Origin: UBA11986 sp963734955
GTDB taxonomy: Bacteria; Bacteroidota; Ignavibacteria; UBA10030; UBA6906
DNA: 64,000 nt
Assembly: GCA_963734955.1 (NCBI GenBank)
Contig: CAVTJO010000007.1
Location: 62,001 to 126,000, forward strand
Reading direction: 5' to 3'
The notes under the pieces are model-generated. The model saw only the letters and a list, made by a program, of their open reading frames with translations, was not told where the DNA came from and searched no databases. Numbering within the stretch: the stretch's first letter is position 1; every line of letters begins with the position of its first letter. The translations under genes were made by a program, and so were the position numbers. This document shows, one piece after another, positions 60,533 to 64,000 of this stretch.

Positions 60533-63448
60533 ATGAGACACTTTGTTATTGCGCTGTGCATTGTCGCTGTGGGTGCGGGTTCGTCCTTCGCTCAGATCGC
60601 GCAAGGGCCGGCAACCGGCTCGGTTTCGGGGGGAGTCGTGGTTTCTACCAACAACTTTTCACCCGGAGATGGGAGCTACGGCGGTCCATTGGCAAAGCTG
60701 ACGCATAACCACGCCCCGGTATATCCTCTTCCGATGCCCCCGAACATGCCTGCTCCCACGGGCCCGGAAGGTTCAAACTACCAGCCTTACCATCCTGACG
60801 CCAGTCCCCAGGAGTTTCCACCCATTCCTCTTACCGGTTTCGGAGGAATCCCGCAGACAAACTCCATTCCGCCGGATCCGCACATGGCTGTTGGACCGAA
60901 CCACATCATTACGGTGGTGAACACATCGTTCAGGATTTCAGACAAAGCCGGCAACACACTCAAAACAATCAACGCTGATTCGTGGTTCAATACCGCGCTG
61001 CCCAACCCCGGAGCGTTCGACCCGAAAGTGCACTATGATCATTTTGCGGGACGATGGATCATGGTATGGTTGAACGAAAATTCCACCACGCAAACATCCT
61101 ACTTCCTTATTTCTGTCTCCGATGATAGCGACCCGCTCGGGACGTGGTACAATTGGGCACTGCCGTCCAACGTCAATGGCAGCACGAACAATGGTGCCTG
61201 GACTGACTACGAGGGCGTCGGCTTCGATAGCCTCGGATTGTACCTTACAGGGAACATGTTTGGTTTCACTTCGGGGTACTTCGGAGTAAAGGTGCGGATT
61301 ATTGGAAAGGCGCAGCTCTACGCGAACACTGCAGGGCCGGTCACATGGACAGATTTCTGGAATTTGCGTGACCTGAACAATCGGGACGTGTTTGGGACCA
61401 GGCCGTGCGTTCTCTTCACAACTCCGAGTACAAATGAATACTATCTGGTTGGCATACCAAACCTGACGGGGGGCACATACTTCAATCTGTATCGTATTGC
61501 CAATCCTCTCTCGTCGCCAACGATCACGTGCACGCAGATCGCAGCGACATCCTGGACCAACGCACCCAATGCAAGCCAACTCGGTGGGGGTTCACTGGCA
61601 ATCGAAACCGGTGGTTCCGGAATCAGAAACGAACCAATCTACCGGAACGGCTCGATATGGATCACCCATTCAGTGAACAATGGCGGATATTCAAGCGTCC
61701 GCTATCTCCGGGTGAATACCAGCACGAATCTGGTCACCGAAGATGTGTCTCTTGGGGCCCTCGGGTACTGGCATTTCTATGATGGGCTGCAAGTCGACAA
61801 GGATGGAAATCTTGCAATCACGTTCAGCCGGAGCGGTGACACCGAGTATATTGGCGCGTTCTATACATGGCGCTTAAGCACGGACCTGCCAGGACTTCAT
61901 GATGCAGTGACGATTCGGTCGGGTCGTGCAAACTATGTAAAGGATTTTGGCAGCGGTCGAAATCGTTGGGGGGACTATAATGGCATTGCCCTTGACCCTG
62001 CCGATCGGAATAACTTCTGGATGCACACAGAATATGCGGAGAGTCCGTCGAGTACCTGGGGGGTGTATATCCAGAGCATGAGGCTTGTTCCGTATACCGG
62101 TGCACGGTATGCTTCAAGTGTCAACGCGATCGACTTTGGAAACGTCGAGGCCGGATTCATCAGTGATACGGCGGCTATCAGCGTGTACAATCTGGGATCG
62201 TCAACTCTCACCGTCTCATCGATAACACGGGCACAGTCGGTCTACACACTCTTGAATCTGCCATCGCTGCCTGCGAACATCGCCACGTTTGATTCCATCC
62301 GGTTCAAGGTTGTGTTTGCACCGGCGGTGCACGGCACAGTAAACGATACAATCACCATTGCAAGCAACGATGGCTCAACACCATCAGCAAAAATTGCCTT
62401 GCGTGGCAGAGGTATTGTCGTGGGACAGGCACAGGCTGGCGTGATGTACGCGGCCTCTGCGTTGGCTGGATCGACGCCGAGCCAGATGTATACCATTAAC
62501 ACCACCACAGGGGCTGCAACACTCGTCGGTCAAACCGGCGTGAATGAGATTGACGGACTTGCCATCCGCCCATCAACAAATGAGTTGTTTGGTGTGTTTG
62601 CAAATTCGAATGGGTCGACACTGTACCGGATGAGCAGCCAGCATGGGGATGCGCTGTTCGCACGCGATATTGGTATTCCAAACCTGCGCGCAATTACGTT
62701 CAGCCTCACGGGCGACACTCTCTATGCCGGCACAACAAACGGTCGCCTGTATCGACTCAACGTGGCGACCGGCGACACCATCTACATCGGGACGGCAAGT
62801 AGCAAGCTCTATTCAGGCTTTGCAATCAGCCCGACGAGCGGACTCCTCTGGGCTTCGGTACGTCCGCCGCTTTCCGGCCGCGACAGTATTTATACTCTGA
62901 ACAGAGCCACCGGCGCCACCACCGGGATTGGCAGAACCGGGCTCAACCTTATTACACCCTACATTGCCTTCAATCCGCAGGGAAATCTGTTTGCCCTTAT
63001 CGGCAGTGGGGCACAGACAAACAGCCTGTACTCCCTTGACACCCTGACGGCGTCCTCGACGCTCATTGGTTCAACAGGAGTAACGGGCATCCAGGCGATT
63101 GCGATGAGGACGAACGGCGTCTCGGGGGTCAAGGAGAATCCTCCTCCGGGAATCCCCACGACATTCGAGCTCAACCAGAATTACCCCAATCCATTCAATC
63201 CGACAACTCAGATACAATACGGGTTGCCTGCCCAGAGTCAGGTGAGAGTGACCATCTACAACATCGTGGGTCAGGAAGTCGCACGTCTGTTCGACGGGGT
63301 CCAGTCTGCAGGGTACCACAGTGTAACATGGAATGGCTCAACCACTGAAGGAATACCTGCAGCGAGCGGCGTGTATCTGTACAAACTCGAGGCAACGGGA
63401 GAAAAGAATTCCTTCGTCGAGACAAAGAAAATGTTGCTGCTAAAATAA
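60533..63448 (+). CDS. Large secreted beta-rich protein with T9SS sorting domain
   Basis: A 971-residue exported protein. A signal peptide (RHFVIALCIVAVGAGSSFAQ) precedes a Pro-rich stretch and a propeller-like region (about 100-530, with DPHMAVGPNHIITVVNTSFR). A choice-of-anchor D-like domain follows (FGNVEAGFISDTAAISVYNL), then a DUF4394-like region (GVMYAASALAGSTPSQMYTI) and the T9SS sorting domain (LNQNYPNPFNPTTQIQYGLP, ending KKMLLLK). Its C-terminal half is a close relative of that of the gene at 50292. AAAGGAG precedes the ATG at 60533. No catalytic residues are apparent; an adhesive or binding role is possible. Confidence 0.9.
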   Translation: MRHFVIALCIVAVGAGSSFAQIAQGPATGSVSGGVVVSTNNFSPGDGSYGGPLAKLTHNHAPVYPLPMPPNMPAPTGPEGSNYQPYHPDASPQEFPPIPLTGFGGIPQTNSIPPDPHMAVGPNHIITVVNTSFRISDKAGNTLKTINADSWFNTALPNPGAFDPKVHYDHFAGRWIMVWLNENSTTQTSYFLISVSDDSDPLGTWYNWALPSNVNGSTNNGAWTDYEGVGFDSLGLYLTGNMFGFTSGYFGVKVRIIGKAQLYANTAGPVTWTDFWNLRDLNNRDVFGTRPCVLFTTPSTNEYYLVGIPNLTGGTYFNLYRIANPLSSPTITCTQIAATSWTNAPNASQLGGGSLAIETGGSGIRNEPIYRNGSIWITHSVNNGGYSSVRYLRVNTSTNLVTEDVSLGALGYWHFYDGLQVDKDGNLAITFSRSGDTEYIGAFYTWRLSTDLPGLHDAVTIRSGRANYVKDFGSGRNRWGDYNGIALDPADRNNFWMHTEYAESPSSTWGVYIQSMRLVPYTGARYASSVNAIDFGNVEAGFISDTAAISVYNLGSSTLTVSSITRAQSVYTLLNLPSLPANIATFDSIRFKVVFAPAVHGTVNDTITIASNDGSTPSAKIALRGRGIVVGQAQAGVMYAASALAGSTPSQMYTINTTTGAATLVGQTGVNEIDGLAIRPSTNELFGVFANSNGSTLYRMSSQHGDALFARDIGIPNLRAITFSLTGDTLYAGTTNGRLYRLNVATGDTIYIGTASSKLYSGFAISPTSGLLWASVRPPLSGRDSIYTLNRATGATTGIGRTGLNLITPYIAFNPQGNLFALIGSGAQTNSLYSLDTLTASSTLIGSTGVTGIQAIAMRTNGVSGVKENPPPGIPTTFELNQNYPNPFNPTTQIQYGLPAQSQVRVTIYNIVGQEVARLFDGVQSAGYHSVTWNGSTTEGIPAASGVYLYKLEATGEKNSFVETKKMLLLK

Positions 63449-63501
63449 CAGCTGGTCACTTCATGGGACACACCAAATGTGTTCCATCCTCATAACCTAC
63501 G

Positions 63502-63530
63502 ACGGGGACGCAATGTCCCCGTTTGTGTTC
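63502..63530 (+). terminator. Terminator after the second propeller gene
   Basis: Perfect stem ACGGGGAC / GTCCCCGT with loop GCAAT, then TTGTGTTC. It is very like the terminator at 50114. Confidence 0.75.
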
Positions 63531-63706
63531 TTCAATGGACGATGCATCAGTGGATAAAGGGACTCTTCAATTGTGCTTCCTCTCGTGACAATTCGTGACA
63601 ATTGTTTACGGTAAGAGAGCAACTCGCCCGAAGACCCTCCGTATCATCAGGCAGATCACCTGAGAACCACCAACCACCACCAACGAAGCCCTGAAGGGAG
63701 AATGTC

Positions 63707-64000
63707 ATGAGAACCTATGCCGCAGTTGTCGCAATGATGATGCTCGCAGCCGCCGTGAGCGCGCAGACCACTAACGTGAAGTACTTCGCGGATGAATCGC
63801 TCTACGGATCACTCAATGTCACCCGTGCAGAACGGGGCTACCTTACCTGCCTGAACATAGGCAATGATGGTGTCGTCGAGTCCGCCCTTGCCCAGATCGC
63901 GATGATGAAACTCATGAAGGCCACAGATGGCAGCGAAGCGATGCGGACGAAGGTGGCGGCAATTGCCCGGACGGCAGCATCGCAAGAGCTCCGGTACAAG
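63707..64000 (+). CDS. Secreted protein, N-terminal part (continues beyond window)
   Basis: An open frame from the ATG at 63707 to the window edge encodes 98 residues. It starts with a signal peptide (RTYAAVVAMMMLAAAVSAQ); the mature part includes NVKYFADESLYGSLNVTRAE and a helical DGSEAMRTKVAAIARTA. I do not recognise a family. GAAGGGAG lies seven bases before the ATG. It may be a small periplasmic protein. Confidence 0.7.
   Translation, partial: MRTYAAVVAMMMLAAAVSAQTTNVKYFADESLYGSLNVTRAERGYLTCLNIGNDGVVESALAQIAMMKLMKATDGSEAMRTKVAAIARTAASQELRYK

Overview
The window reads as a chromosomal segment of a bacterium from the Bacteroidota/Chlorobi side of the FCB group, most likely Ignavibacteria-like. 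The evidence is four large secreted proteins (two of them frameshifted) that end in a QNYPNPFNP-type type IX secretion sorting domain, LPS genes (waaA and a heptosyltransferase-like GT9), and -7 promoter boxes of the TAnnTTTG/TAnCTTG kind. The assignment is inference. I see no rRNA, no convincing tRNA and no CRISPR array.

1-9.3 kb: one long plus-strand operon. It holds regulatory or accessory proteins (FeS-domain fragment, DRTGG, PHP, RsbW/HATPase-like), then a NuoE-like subunit, a 2Fe-2S ferredoxin, a NuoF-like flavoprotein, a hybrid NuoG/HdrA protein, an MvhD-like protein and the small and large subunits of a group 3 [NiFe] hydrogenase. Together these could form a soluble NAD(P)-linked, possibly electron-bifurcating hydrogenase. 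The hybrid subunit lacks the FAD-binding N-terminal half of HdrA, and HdrB/HdrC are absent.

9.3-14.7 kb: a sensor kinase and sigma-54 activator pair, a double-receiver protein, and a divergent small membrane protein. Sequences matching -24/-12 (sigma-54) promoters precede the last two, so this is a self-contained sigma-54 circuit beside the hydrogenase.

15-24 kb: acyl-ACP thioesterase; an RRM RNA-binding protein (a second copy lies at 23.7 kb); a membrane-protein/winged-helix/CreD operon with an 18-bp palindromic operator and a creD broken by an internal deletion; a DUF2339 protein; an ATP-grasp ligase; an EamA transporter; and an unlisted 46-residue Cys-rich secreted peptide.

24-39.9 kb: an accessory region with short oxidoreductases, gene remnants (ORF6N, TfoX-like, M16 peptidase), a 119-bp MITE-like repeat with terminal inverted repeats, many hairpin repeats, a more AT-rich nuclease-helicase gene that may be a defence gene, a beta-lactamase-family hydrolase and a hicBA toxin-antitoxin pair.

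39.9-64 kb: secreted sialidase-like/beta-propeller proteins, an amidohydrolase, a TPR protein, then a class III cyclase-TPR protein followed by a 91-residue peptide ending in Trp and a ComQ-like isoprenoid synthase. This last trio is the most intriguing candidate for an undescribed system (a prenylated peptide). After it come an RhlE-type helicase with a long structured leader, a MoxR-like/VWA pair, GT9-waaA-larC, a second large propeller protein sharing its C-terminal half with the first, and the start of another secreted protein.

Three genes (28.4, 37.7 and 51.2 kb) carry single extra-base frameshifts next to G/C runs. These may be assembly errors.
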